From the NCBI RefSeq assembly GCF_024355225.1, contig NZ_VCNH01000008.1:1984001-2048000 (forward strand): a stretch of DNA of 64,000 nucleotides, read 5' to 3'. The stretch is from Roseovarius sp. M141 (GTDB lineage: Bacteria > Pseudomonadota > Alphaproteobacteria > Rhodobacterales > Rhodobacteraceae). The notes beneath the pieces were generated by a model that saw only the letters and a list, made by a program, of their open reading frames with translations, did not search any database and was not told the DNA's origin. Made by a program: the position numbers and the translations under genes. Each line of letters starts with the position of its first letter. Position 1 is the stretch's first letter. Shown here piece by piece: positions 29,674 through 38,799 of this stretch.

Positions 29674-30135
29674 ATGAAACTCAGCACCAAGGGGCGTTAT
29701 GCAATGGTTGCGCTGTCAGATATCGCGCTTCAGCCCGAAGGCGGACTTGTCACGCTAGGCGAGGTATCGCGGCGTCAGAGCATATCTTTGCCCTATCTCG
29801 AACAGCTCTTTGTCAAACTGCGGCGCGCCGATCTGGTGATGTCGGTGCGCGGCCCAGGTGGTGGATATCGTCTGGCGCGGCCCACGTCCGAGATTCGGGT
29901 GTCGGAAATCCTGGCCGCCGTCGACGAGACGCTGGATGCCTTGCACAAGGGCGCAGGCGCGTCCGGCGGCGCGTCGGGCACGCGCGCGCAGTCGATGACG
30001 AACCGTCTGTGGGAGGGGCTGAGCGCGCAGGTTTATGTCTACCTGCACCAGACGCGGTTGAGCGATGTCGTGGGCAACACGCTGGCACCATGTCCGGCTG
30101 TTCCGTCGCTTTTTGCGGTGGTGGATGACGAATGA
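29674..30135 (+). CDS. iscR: Rrf2 family regulator, IscR-like
   Basis: A 153-aa Rrf2 protein starting MKLSTKGRYAMVALSDIAL, with a winged helix (RQSISLPYLEQLFVKLR) and wing (VRGPGGGYRLA). It opens the suf operon. It has only one cysteine (APCPAVP) instead of the three cluster ligands of E. coli IscR. A one-cysteine IscR that still binds an Fe-S cluster has been described in Rhodobacter sphaeroides, and this one probably belongs to that type. It would repress suf genes when Fe-S supply is sufficient. Confidence 0.85.
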   Translation: MKLSTKGRYAMVALSDIALQPEGGLVTLGEVSRRQSISLPYLEQLFVKLRRADLVMSVRGPGGGYRLARPTSEIRVSEILAAVDETLDALHKGAGASGGASGTRAQSMTNRLWEGLSAQVYVYLHQTRLSDVVGNTLAPCPAVPSLFAVVDDE

Positions 30136-30179
30136 TGTGGCCTTGTGTAGGAATTGCACTGCTTGGCGCAGCGCGATTT

Positions 30180-30202
30180 GAGTATTTTTGGAACATTGAA
30201 AG
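30180..30202 (+). repeat. 23-bp intergenic repeat, copy 1
   Basis: GAGTATTTTTGGAACATTG followed by AAAG, lying between iscR and iscS just before the iscS ribosome-binding region. Nearly identical copies lie at 50592 and 57554. Confidence 0.7.
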
Positions 30203-30211
30203 CGGGGCGAC

Positions 30212-31264
30212 ATGAAGCCGCGCGTCTATTTGGATTATAATGCGACGGCACCTTTGCGAGGCGAGGCGCGCACGGCGATGATTGCGGCGATGGATATCGT
30301 TGGCAATCCGTCAAGCGTTCATGCCGAGGGTCGCACGGCCAAGGCGATGGTCGAGCGCGCGCGCGCTCAGGTGGCGGCGGCGCTGGGCGCGGATGGGGCG
30401 GATGTGATCTTTACCTCCGGTGCGACCGAGGCGGCGGCGCTGGCGTGCGCCGGGCGCGGCTTGGCCTCGGCGCCGGTTGAGCATGAGGCCGTGGCGGCCT
30501 GGGCTGATGGGGGGCTGGGCGTGTCGCCGGATGGGGCAGTCAACGTGGTCGATGCCGGGCGGACGGCGCTGCAACTGGCCAATTCGGAGACGGGAATTGT
30601 TCAGGACCTGCCAGAGGGCGTCGCCGTTTGTGACATGACGCAGGGCTTTGGCAAACTGCCGGTCGCCTTTAACTGGAGCGGGGCGCAGATGGCGCTGATT
30701 TCGGCGCATAAGCTGGGCGGACCCAAGGGCATCGGCGCGCTAGTGGTGCGGCGCGGTACCGACGTGGCTGCACAAATCAAGGGCGGCGGGCAGGAAATGG
30801 GCCGTCGGTCGGGCACCGAGAACATTATTGGGATCGCCGGATTCGGGGCCGCGGCAGAGGCGGCGGCGCGCGATTTAGGCGCTGGCGTATGGGGTCGGAT
30901 CGAGAAACTTAGAAACATTCTAGAAAAGACCATTGCAGCCGCCGAAAATAAGACTATTTTTGTCGGGAAAGGTGCGGCGCGGCTGCCGAACACCTGTTGC
31001 TTGCTCACGCCGGGTTGGAAAGGCGAGACGCAGGTGATGGCCATGGACCTTGCTGGCTTTGCCGTATCGGCCGGGTCGGCCTGTTCCAGCGGCAAGGTGC
31101 GCGCCAGCGCCGTGTTGCGGGCGATGGGGTACGGCGAGGCGGATTCGGCATCGGCCATTCGGGTATCGTTGGGCCCGCAGACGACGGAAGACGAGATCAT
31201 GCGCTTTGCCGAGACGTGGCTGAAGCATCTGGACAGACATCGCGCGCGAAGCGGCGCAGCTTGA
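30212..31264 (+). CDS. iscS: Cysteine desulfurase (IscS/NifS type)
   Basis: A 350-aa PLP enzyme that takes sulfur from cysteine. The PLP lysine is in [10 protein letters not shown] and the persulfide cysteine is in [11 protein letters not shown]. It is shorter than E. coli IscS (about 404 aa), mainly through compact loops, for instance between [11 protein letters not shown] and EHEAVAAW. It is the first of two desulfurases in the operon; SufS is the last gene. It is followed by sufB after 16 bp. The subtype name is less certain than the enzyme class. Confidence 0.85.
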   Translation: MKPRVYLDYNATAPLRGEARTAMIAAMDIVGNPSSVHAEGRTAKAMVERARAQVAAALGADGADVIFTSGATEAAALACAGRGLASAPVEHEAVAAWADGGLGVSPDGAVNVVDAGRTALQLANSETGIVQDLPEGVAVCDMTQGFGKLPVAFNWSGAQMALISAHKLGGPKGIGALVVRRGTDVAAQIKGGGQEMGRRSGTENIIGIAGFGAAAEAAARDLGAGVWGRIEKLRNILEKTIAAAENKTIFVGKGAARLPNTCCLLTPGWKGETQVMAMDLAGFAVSAGSACSSGKVRASAVLRAMGYGEADSASAIRVSLGPQTTEDEIMRFAETWLKHLDRHRARSGAA

Positions 31265-31280
31265 TACGGGAGACTTGGAC

Positions 31281-32819
31281 ATGACGGTATTGGATGAGGC
31301 ACGGACCCACGAGGATGTGGTCAAGGAGGGCGTTGACCAAGACACGGTCGACCGCGTTCGCGAGGTGGGCGGTGCCTACAAACATGGCTGGTCCACCGAC
31401 GTCGAGATGGAATATGCGCCGAAAGGCCTTACGCCCGATATCGTGCGCCTGATCTCGGAAAACAACGAAGAGCCAGCGTGGATGACCGAATGGCGCCTTG
31501 CCGCCTATGAGACATGGCTGACCAAGACCGAGCCTGACTGGGCGATGGTCGACTATCCCGAAATCGACTTTCAGGATCAGTATTACTACGCGCGGCCCAA
31601 GTCGATGATGGTCAAGCCGAAATCGCTGGACGAGGTCGATCCCAAGCTGCTGGCGACCTATAGCAAGCTGGGCATTCCCTTGCAGGAGCAGGCCATTCTG
31701 GCCGGCGTCGAAGGCGCGGGCGAGATGCCTGCCGAGGCGCGGAAGGTCGCCGTCGATGCGGTGTTCGACTCGGTTTCCGTCGGGACGACATTCCAGAAAG
31801 AGCTGCTTGAGGCGGGGGTGATTTTCTGCTCGATCTCCGAGGCGATCCGCGAGCATCCCGAACTGGTCAGAAAGTATCTGGGCAGCGTCGTGCCGGTGAA
31901 TGACAACTTCTACGCAACGCTGAATTCGGCTGTGTTCTCGGACGGCTCATTCGTCTATGTGCCGCCCGGCGTGCGCTGCCCCATGGAACTGTCGACGTAT
32001 TTCCGCATCAATGCGGAAAATACCGGCCAGTTCGAGCGTACCCTGATCATCGCCGACAAGGGCAGCTATGTCAGCTATTTGGAGGGCTGCACGGCGCCCC
32101 AGCGGGACGAGGCGCAGCTGCACGCCGCGGTCGTCGAGATCATCATCGAGGAAGACGCCGAGGTGAAGTACTCCACCGTTCAGAACTGGTATCCCGGTGA
32201 TGAGAACGGCAAGGGCGGCATCTACAACTTTGTCACCAAGCGGGCCGATTGCCGCGGCGACCGGGCCAAGGTGATGTGGACGCAGGTCGAAACCGGGTCC
32301 GCGGTGACGTGGAAATACCCCAGCTGTATCCTGCGCGGCGATGACAGTCAGGGCGAATTCTATTCCATCGCCATCGCCAACAACATGCAGCAGGCCGATA
32401 CCGGCACCAAGATGATCCATCTGGGCAAGCGCACGAAATCGCGCATCGTCAGCAAGGGGATCAGCGCCGGGAAGGCGCAGAATACCTATCGCGGTTTGGT
32501 AAGCATGCACCCCAAGGCCAAGGAATCGCGCAACTATACGCAGTGCGACAGCCTGCTGATCGGTGATAAGTGCGGGGCGCACACGGTGCCTTATATCGAG
32601 GTCAAGAATAACTCGTCCCGCGTGGAGCATGAGGCGACGACGTCGAAAGTGGACGATGACCAGATGTTCTACTGCCGCCAGCGCGGCATGGACGAGGAAG
32701 AGGCGGTGGCGCTGGTCGTCAACGGGTTCTGCCGCGACGTTCTGCAAGCCTTGCCGATGGAATTCGCCATGGAAGCGCAGCAACTGGTCGCGATCTCGCT
32801 GGAAGGCTCTGTCGGGTAA
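31281..32819 (+). CDS. sufB: Fe-S cluster assembly scaffold SufB
   Basis: A 512-aa SufB with the typical segments [40 protein letters not shown] and [20 protein letters not shown]. It forms the SufBC2D scaffold on which [Fe-S] clusters are built. The ATG at 31281 has GGGAG about 8 bp upstream; a TTG at 31275 is in frame. Two non-suf genes separate it from sufC. Confidence 0.95.
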   Translation: MTVLDEARTHEDVVKEGVDQDTVDRVREVGGAYKHGWSTDVEMEYAPKGLTPDIVRLISENNEEPAWMTEWRLAAYETWLTKTEPDWAMVDYPEIDFQDQYYYARPKSMMVKPKSLDEVDPKLLATYSKLGIPLQEQAILAGVEGAGEMPAEARKVAVDAVFDSVSVGTTFQKELLEAGVIFCSISEAIREHPELVRKYLGSVVPVNDNFYATLNSAVFSDGSFVYVPPGVRCPMELSTYFRINAENTGQFERTLIIADKGSYVSYLEGCTAPQRDEAQLHAAVVEIIIEEDAEVKYSTVQNWYPGDENGKGGIYNFVTKRADCRGDRAKVMWTQVETGSAVTWKYPSCILRGDDSQGEFYSIAIANNMQQADTGTKMIHLGKRTKSRIVSKGISAGKAQNTYRGLVSMHPKAKESRNYTQCDSLLIGDKCGAHTVPYIEVKNNSSRVEHEATTSKVDDDQMFYCRQRGMDEEEAVALVVNGFCRDVLQALPMEFAMEAQQLVAISLEGSVG

Positions 32820-32848
32820 ATCAGGTGCCGCTGCGGGGGGATCATATT

Positions 32849-33649
32849 ATGCCGGGGAAGGCAGGGATGGGTGATGTCGTTCTGCCTCTTCCGGAGCTGA
32901 CGGATGAGACGTATTTCAACATCGCGTCCGCGCGCGCGGCGTTGGCCGCTGGTTTGCCGGTGGCGTTCCCTCCGTTCGAAGTGCTGCATGTGCCGCAGAT
33001 GGAGCTGAGCCTGTGCCTGAACATGGCGCGCGATCCGATCCAGAACGCTTGGCGCAATGGTGTGTTCTTTGAGGCGGATGAGTTGGATCTGTTAGAGGAT
33101 CAAATTAAGTGTGGATCGCATATTATTGATATCGGGGCAAATGTTGGTAATCACGCGCTCTACTTTGCTACGCGAATGGCGGCGCGGCGCGTGATCGTGG
33201 TGGAGCCTAATCCGCTTGCCGTGGCGCCGCTGATGGCGAACGTGCTGCTGAACCGCTTGGACAGTGTCATTGATTTAAGTTTGCTTGGCGTTGGTCTGTC
33301 GGATGCCTCGCGGGGTGGGTTCGGTATGAAGCGCCACGACCGCAACCTTGGCGCGACCAAGATGTTTGAGGGCAAGGGCGATTTGCAGGTGCATGCGGGC
33401 GATGATCTGCTGGAGGGCGAAGCGCCGGATCTGATCAAGATCGACGTGGAGGGAATGGAGATAGAAGTTCTTTCCGGGCTGGAACGTATCATCTTGACGC
33501 ACCGTCCAGTGATCCTGATCGAAGTCGATGACCAAAATGCGCAAGCGTTTGAAGAATGGCGGATCGCGCATCGCTACGATGTCGCACACACTGTTCGGCA
33601 TAGCCGCAAGAACTGCAATTACCTGCTGACCGCAGGAGGCGCTGCATGA
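32849..33649 (+). CDS. FkbM family SAM-dependent methyltransferase inside the suf operon
   Basis: A 266-aa protein with a class I SAM-binding motif (IIDIGANVGNHALYFATR), an acidic end-of-strand residue in VIVVEPNPLAV and the FkbM hallmark LIKIDVEGMEIEVLSGLE. FkbM proteins O-methylate sugars or other small molecules. No Fe-S assembly role is known. The gene is more AT-rich than its neighbours around 33090-33170 and uses rarer codons such as TTA and ATA, which may mean recent acquisition. Starts at GTG 32825, ATG 32849 and ATG 32867 are all possible; 32849 has GGGGGG at a good distance. Confidence 0.8.
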   Translation: MPGKAGMGDVVLPLPELTDETYFNIASARAALAAGLPVAFPPFEVLHVPQMELSLCLNMARDPIQNAWRNGVFFEADELDLLEDQIKCGSHIIDIGANVGNHALYFATRMAARRVIVVEPNPLAVAPLMANVLLNRLDSVIDLSLLGVGLSDASRGGFGMKRHDRNLGATKMFEGKGDLQVHAGDDLLEGEAPDLIKIDVEGMEIEVLSGLERIILTHRPVILIEVDDQNAQAFEEWRIAHRYDVAHTVRHSRKNCNYLLTAGGAA

Positions 33650-34245
33650 CCGTGTCCCAAATCGACCGCCCCGAACTGACCATGCCCGAGGCCGAAGCCG
33701 CGCGTGTGGCCCGCGCCTATTCCGAGGCGGAAGTGATCTTGGAATACGGCTCGGGCGGCTCGACCGTTATGGCGTCAGAGATGGCTGGAAAGACGGTCTT
33801 CTCCGTAGAAAGCGATCAGGCTTGGGCCGAGATGATGCGCAGCTGGTTTGTGCAGAACCCACCTGCGATAGGCGCCCGGGTTGACGTGATTTGGGTTGAT
33901 ATCGGCGAGACGGGCGAGTGGGGCAAACCGGTGAACACTAGCGGCTGGCGCCGCTATGCCGAGTATCCGCTGTCAGTCTGGCAGCGCGAGGAGTTCCGCC
34001 AGCCCGATGTCGTGCTGGTCGATGGCCGGTTTCGCCCCGGCTGCGCCATGGCGACGGCGTTCTGCACCCGCAAGCCCGTCACGCTGCTGGTCGATGACTA
34101 CAGGCGGCGCAAGGGCTACCACGCGATCCAAGAGTTTCTCGGCGCCCCCCGTCTGATTGGCCGTATGGCCGAATTTGATGTGGCGCCGATGGCCGTTCCA
34201 CCCGATCGGTTGTTGCCGATCATAAAGATGATGATGCGGCCCTGA
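33646..34245 (+). CDS. Unknown protein with SAM-methyltransferase-like motif
   Basis: A 199-aa protein with a motif-I-like VILEYGSGGSTVMAS, an acidic strand end (VFSVESDQAW) and DVVLVDGRFRPGCAMA. This layout fits a Rossmann-type methyltransferase, but I cannot name the family. It overlaps the FkbM gene by 4 bp (ATGA) and lies directly before sufC, so it is embedded in the suf operon. The two may act together on one substrate (inference). Confidence 0.7.
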   Translation: MTVSQIDRPELTMPEAEAARVARAYSEAEVILEYGSGGSTVMASEMAGKTVFSVESDQAWAEMMRSWFVQNPPAIGARVDVIWVDIGETGEWGKPVNTSGWRRYAEYPLSVWQREEFRQPDVVLVDGRFRPGCAMATAFCTRKPVTLLVDDYRRRKGYHAIQEFLGAPRLIGRMAEFDVAPMAVPPDRLLPIIKMMMRP

Positions 34246-34278
34246 GTGGCCTTGAGAGTTTAGTTGAGAGGAAAAAAG

Positions 34279-35034
34279 ATGCTTGAGATCAAGAACCTGC
34301 ATGTCGACCTTGAAGATGAGGACAAGTCGATCCTCAAAGGTGTGGATCTGACCGTCGAAGCGGGCAAGGTGCATGCGATCATGGGGCCGAACGGGTCTGG
34401 AAAATCGACGCTCAGCTACGTTCTGTCGGGGCGTGACGGCTATAAGGTGACAGACGGGACCGCGACGCTGGAAGGTGTCGACATCCTGGAGATGGAGCCA
34501 GAAGAGCGCGCGGCGGCAGGCCTGTTTCTGGCGTTCCAATACCCGGTTGAGATCCCCGGCGTGGGAAACATGACCTTCATGCGCACGGCGCTGAATTCGC
34601 AGCGCAAGGCGCGCGGCGAGGACGAGATGAGTGCTGCCGATTTCCTCAGGCTGATCCGCGCCAAGGCGAAGGATCTGAAAATCGACGCTGACATGCTGAA
34701 GCGCCCGGTCAACGTCGGCTTTTCGGGCGGTGAGAAGAAGCGCAACGAGATCCTGCAAATGGCGCTTCTAGAGCCGAAGATGTGCATTCTGGACGAGACG
34801 GATTCCGGGCTTGACGTCGACGCGATGAGGCTGGTCAGCGACGGCGTCAACGCGCTGCGCGATGCGGGGCGCGGTTTTCTGGTTATCACGCATTACCAAC
34901 GGCTTCTGGATCATATCAAACCTGATTTCGTACATATCATGTCGGATGGGCGCATCATCAAGACGGGCGGTCCCGAACTGGCCGTCGAGGTCGAGAAGAA
35001 CGGATATGCCGACATTCTGGCGGAGGTGGCATAA
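34279..35034 (+). CDS. sufC: Fe-S cluster assembly ATPase SufC
   Basis: A 251-aa ABC-type ATPase. It has Walker A GPNGSGKST, the signature SGGEKKRNE, and Walker B with MCILDETDSGLD, the form typical of SufC. It drives conformational change of SufBC2D. The ATG at 34279 has GAGAGGA about 8 bp upstream. It overlaps sufD by one base. Confidence 0.96.
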   Translation: MLEIKNLHVDLEDEDKSILKGVDLTVEAGKVHAIMGPNGSGKSTLSYVLSGRDGYKVTDGTATLEGVDILEMEPEERAAAGLFLAFQYPVEIPGVGNMTFMRTALNSQRKARGEDEMSAADFLRLIRAKAKDLKIDADMLKRPVNVGFSGGEKKRNEILQMALLEPKMCILDETDSGLDVDAMRLVSDGVNALRDAGRGFLVITHYQRLLDHIKPDFVHIMSDGRIIKTGGPELAVEVEKNGYADILAEVA

Positions 35035-36320
35035 TGGCTATGGCAAATCTCAGACAGTCCCAGACGGAGGCACGGCTGGATGCCGTGACGTTGCCGGATG
35101 GCGCGGGCTGGTCGCAGGCCGCGCGCAAGGACGCGTTGGCGCGGGTGCGGGCCATGGGCCTGCCGCAGCGGCGAGATGAATATTGGAAATTCACCCGCCC
35201 CGATACGCTGACCCAGGCGGACGCGCCTGAGGCGGCGCTGTTCACCGGGGATGATCGGCCCGTTTTTGACGAAGTGGATCGCCTTAAAATCGTTTTTGTC
35301 GACGGTGTCTTTGACGCTGGCGCCAGCGATGATCTGACCGCCGACGGCGTGACGATCGAACGGCTGGCAGATGCGGTGCAGACTGATATCCACTGGGCCA
35401 AGGATCTGTACGGCGCCCTAGAACAGCGCGGGCAGGACCCGGTCCATCGCCCCTTGGCAACGCTGAATACGGCGGCTGCGACCGACGGGGTGCTTATTCA
35501 CGTCACTGGCCACGCAACGCGCCCGGTGAGCCTGATTTATCGCCATGAATCAACGACATCTGACGCGATCCTGCATCATGTGATCAAGTTGGATCCGGGC
35601 TCGGAAATGACCCTGTTGGAAAATGGTCCGGCGGCGGCCCGACTGAACAACGTGCTGGAGGTCGATATCGGCGATCGCGCGTCGTTCCATCATGTGCGCA
35701 CGCAAGGCCGCGATTATCAGCGGCGCGAGGCGACGCATGTCTTTGCCCGGTTGGGGACTGAAAGCCGGTTCAAATCCTTCACGATGACCGCCAACGGCGC
35801 AATGACGCGCAACGAATGTGTGATCGAACTGACCGGTGACGACGCTATGGCACATGTCGCGGGCACGTCGATGGGCGATGGGGATTTTCATGACGACGAC
35901 ACCGTCTTTGTGACCCACGACGCCCAGCGTTGCGAGAGCCGCCAAGTGTACAAAAAGGTGCTGCGCAACGGTGCGACGGGCGTTTTCCAAGGCAAGATCC
36001 TGGTCAAGGCCGGTGCGCAAAAAACCGACGGCTATCAGATCAGCCAGTCACTGCTGCTGGACGGTGACAGCCAGTTTCTGGCCAAGCCGGAGCTTGAGAT
36101 TTACGCCGATGACGTCATCTGCTCGCACGGATCCACATCGGGCGCGATTGACGAGGATGCGCTGTACTATCTGCGCGCCCGCGGCGTGCCCAAGGGGATT
36201 GCGACGGACCTTTTGACACTGGCGTTTCTGGCCGAGGCAGTGGACGAGATTGAGGATTTCGCCTTGCAGGACGAGATCAAGCTGCTTCTGGAAGGCTGGC
36301 TGGAGCGGCGGCGCGCCTGA
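35034..36320 (+). CDS. sufD: Fe-S cluster assembly protein SufD
   Basis: A 428-aa SufD. Its beta-helix core ends in the conserved C-terminal part VKAGAQKTDGYQISQSLLL, CSHGSTSGAIDEDALYYLR and RGVPKGIA. It pairs with SufB. The ATG shares one base with the sufC stop, and its own stop shares one base with the next gene, so the operon is tightly packed. Confidence 0.95.
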   Translation: MAMANLRQSQTEARLDAVTLPDGAGWSQAARKDALARVRAMGLPQRRDEYWKFTRPDTLTQADAPEAALFTGDDRPVFDEVDRLKIVFVDGVFDAGASDDLTADGVTIERLADAVQTDIHWAKDLYGALEQRGQDPVHRPLATLNTAAATDGVLIHVTGHATRPVSLIYRHESTTSDAILHHVIKLDPGSEMTLLENGPAAARLNNVLEVDIGDRASFHHVRTQGRDYQRREATHVFARLGTESRFKSFTMTANGAMTRNECVIELTGDDAMAHVAGTSMGDGDFHDDDTVFVTHDAQRCESRQVYKKVLRNGATGVFQGKILVKAGAQKTDGYQISQSLLLDGDSQFLAKPELEIYADDVICSHGSTSGAIDEDALYYLRARGVPKGIATDLLTLAFLAEAVDEIEDFALQDEIKLLLEGWLERRRA

Positions 36321-36805
36321 TGCCCGCTGCGCGCGACATCGTGGCGACGTATCGTGGCCCCGGCGCCGTGATGCGCCGCCTGTTGGCCATGGGCCAGCGC
36401 GAGGATCGCGCGCTGGTGATCCTGATGGCGGGCTGCGTGGTGATGTACATCGCGCAGTGGCCTCGTCTGGCACGGCAGGCGTACATGACGGGCGAGGAGC
36501 TTAATCCGTTGCTGGGCGGTGCACTGCTGGCATGGGCGTTTATCGCGCCGTTGATCTTCTATGGTATCGCTCTGATCAGCCACTGGATTGCGCGGCTGGC
36601 GGGCGGAAAGGGCACGAGCTTTGGCGCGCGCATGGCATTGTTCTGGGCGCTGCTTGCAGCCAGTCCTCTGGTGCTGTTACACGGTCTTGTCGCCGGATTT
36701 ATCGGGCCGGGACCGGGGCTGACCGTGGTTGGCGCCGCGTGGCTGGTGGCCTTCGCCCTCTTCTGGGCGCTTGGCCTGCGCGAGGCGGAATGGGGCCGTA
36801 TATGA
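36320..36805 (+). CDS. Yip1-like membrane protein 1 in suf operon
   Basis: A 161-aa protein with about four membrane segments (residues ~33-50, 68-90, 105-127 and 135-152), in the style of bacterial Yip1-domain proteins. It overlaps sufD by one base and the next gene by 4 bp. Function unknown. Its tight coupling suggests a role linked to Fe-S assembly or simple co-expression. Confidence 0.7.
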   Translation: MPAARDIVATYRGPGAVMRRLLAMGQREDRALVILMAGCVVMYIAQWPRLARQAYMTGEELNPLLGGALLAWAFIAPLIFYGIALISHWIARLAGGKGTSFGARMALFWALLAASPLVLLHGLVAGFIGPGPGLTVVGAAWLVAFALFWALGLREAEWGRI

Positions 36806-37398
36806 ACACCAAGCTGGTTTCGGACCTGTTCGTGCAGACGCTGTTTTCCCCGCGCGCTGCGGCGGACCGGATCATGGCGCTGTCGCTGCCGCGCGAATGG
36901 CTGTGGATGGCGTTGGCGTTGATGAGCGTGTTGAACGGCATCGTTTATTCGGTGTCGCTGTCTATGGGTCCACAGAGTGATCCGCAGACGGTGCAGATGA
37001 TCCCGCCTGCGTTTCAATCGCCCGCCTTGTTTACCATGTTCCTCTTTGGCGCTTTGATCGTCACGGTGATGGCGCTGACTTGGGTCGGGCGTAGTTTGGG
37101 TGGCGCGGCGCAGATTCCGCAGGTTCTGGCGTTGATCGTTTGGATGCAGGTGCTGCGCCTGGGCGTGCAACTGGCGCTGTTGGTCCTGATGCTGGCGTTA
37201 CCGCTGGGCGGGCTGGCGCTGGTGATGATCGCATCGGTCTGGGGGCTGATCATTTTGGTCGCCTTCATTGATCGCGCCCATGGATTCGATAATATTTTCA
37301 AATCGATAGTCGTTTTGGTTTTGGCCGTTCTGGCCATGGTCGTCGGCCTGTCGGTAATCCTCAGCGTCCTTGCGGCGGCTGTGATGGGAGGGGCGTGA
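36802..37398 (+). CDS. Yip1-like membrane protein 2 in suf operon
   Basis: A 198-aa protein with five hydrophobic segments (residues ~33-52, 72-92, 102-125, 130-150 and 160-190) and the Yip1-type start LFVQTLFSPRAAADRIMAL. The ATG at 36802 overlaps the previous stop by ATGA; a longer upstream frame lies inside the previous gene and is rejected. It shares one base with sufS. Function unknown. Confidence 0.75.
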   Translation: MNTKLVSDLFVQTLFSPRAAADRIMALSLPREWLWMALALMSVLNGIVYSVSLSMGPQSDPQTVQMIPPAFQSPALFTMFLFGALIVTVMALTWVGRSLGGAAQIPQVLALIVWMQVLRLGVQLALLVLMLALPLGGLALVMIASVWGLIILVAFIDRAHGFDNIFKSIVVLVLAVLAMVVGLSVILSVLAAAVMGGA

Positions 37399-38618
37399 TG
37401 CTGGATATTCAAAAGGTGCGCGGCGATTTTCCGATCCTCACGCGCGAGGTGAACGGCAGGCCGCTGGTTTATCTGGACAATGGCGCCTCGGCGCAGAAAC
37501 CACAGGTGGTGATCGATGCGATCACCAATGCCTATAGTCAGGAATATGCCAATGTTCACCGGGGCTTGCACTATCTCAGCAACCTTGCGACCGAGAAATA
37601 CGAAGGCGTGCGCGCCATCATCGCGCGGTTTCTGGGCGTGCGGAACGAGGCACAGATCGTGCTGAATTCGGGCACGACCGAGGGGATCAACATGGTCGCC
37701 TATAGTTGGGCCATGCCCCGGTTTCAGCCCGGCGACGAGGTGGTACTGAGCGTGATGGAGCATCACGCGAATATCGTGCCATGGCATTTCCTGCGCGAAC
37801 GGCAGGGGGCGGTCCTGAAATGGGTCGATACCGACATGAATGGCGCACTGGACACGCAAAAGGTGATCGACGCCATCGGGCCGCGTACCAAGCTGGTGGC
37901 AATTACACATGCCTCCAACGTCTTGGGGACAAAAGTTGATGTAAAGGCGATCTGCACCGCCGCGCGTGCCAAGGGCGTGGCCGTACTGGTGGATGGCAGT
38001 CAGGCGGCGGTCCATATGCCGGTCGATGTCGAGGATATCGGCTGCGATTTCTATGCCATCACGGGGCACAAGCTGTACGGCCCTACCGGCTCGGGCGCGA
38101 TTTATGTGCGCCACGAACGGATGGCCGAGATGCGCCCATTCCTGGGCGGCGGCGACATGATCCGCGAAGTGACAAAGGAAAATGTGACATATAACGATCC
38201 GCCGATGAAGTTCGAGGCCGGCACGCCCGGCATCGTGCAGACCATCGGGCTGGGCGTTGCGCTGGAATACATGATGGGGCTGGGGATGCAGAATATCGCC
38301 GCCTACGAGAACAGCCTGCGCGACTATGCGGCGACGCGGCTGGGCGGATTGAACTGGCTTCAGGTGCAGGGGCAGGCGCCCGACAAGGCGGCGATCTTCA
38401 GCTTTACCATGGACGGGGCGGGCCATGCGCATGACATTTCGACCATACTCGACAAGAAAGGCGTCGCCGTGCGCGCAGGCCATCACTGCGCCGGGCCGCT
38501 GATGGACCATCTGGGCGTTACCGCCACATGCCGCGCGTCGTTTGGCCTCTACAACACCGAGGCCGAGGTCGACGCGCTGATCGACGCGCTGGAGCTGTGT
38601 CACGATCTCTTCGCGTAA
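37398..38618 (+). CDS. sufS: Cysteine desulfurase SufS
   Basis: A 406-aa group II desulfurase. The PLP lysine lies in FYAITGHKLYGPTGSGA and the sulfur-carrying cysteine in RAGHHCAGPLM, inside the short loop typical of SufS. It normally passes sulfur to SufE or SufU; neither is in the window. GGAGG at 37387-37391 supports the ATG at 37398, which shares one base with the preceding stop. Confidence 0.95.
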   Translation: MLDIQKVRGDFPILTREVNGRPLVYLDNGASAQKPQVVIDAITNAYSQEYANVHRGLHYLSNLATEKYEGVRAIIARFLGVRNEAQIVLNSGTTEGINMVAYSWAMPRFQPGDEVVLSVMEHHANIVPWHFLRERQGAVLKWVDTDMNGALDTQKVIDAIGPRTKLVAITHASNVLGTKVDVKAICTAARAKGVAVLVDGSQAAVHMPVDVEDIGCDFYAITGHKLYGPTGSGAIYVRHERMAEMRPFLGGGDMIREVTKENVTYNDPPMKFEAGTPGIVQTIGLGVALEYMMGLGMQNIAAYENSLRDYAATRLGGLNWLQVQGQAPDKAAIFSFTMDGAGHAHDISTILDKKGVAVRAGHHCAGPLMDHLGVTATCRASFGLYNTEAEVDALIDALELCHDLFA

Positions 38619-38672
38619 GGGCTGGATTTATACGTTGCGGGCCGGGCGGCGCGCAGGTATATCGCGCCGCAG

Positions 38673-38749
38673 GCACCCATAGCTCAGCTGGATAGAGCGC
38701 TGCCCTCCGAAGGCAGAGGCCATAGGTTCGAATCCTATTGGGTGCACCA
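38673..38749 (+). tRNA. tRNA-Arg (anticodon CCG)
   Basis: A full cloverleaf. The acceptor GCACCCA (38673-38679) pairs with TGGGTGC (38739-38745). The D-stem is GCTC/GAGC, and the anticodon stem CTGCC/GGCAG encloses the loop CTCCGAA, giving anticodon CCG (reads CGG). The T-loop is GTTCGAATC. The discriminator A and CCA end are encoded (38746-38749). Confidence 0.95.
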
Positions 38750-38799
38750 CATCTTTTTTGAACCTATGGCCGCCGCACCGCCGATGGGCGCGCGGTTTC

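Noticed and set aside
37014..38603. A 529-codon - strand frame opposite sufS
   Set aside because: Overlaps sufS and a Yip1-like gene entirely; no family features.
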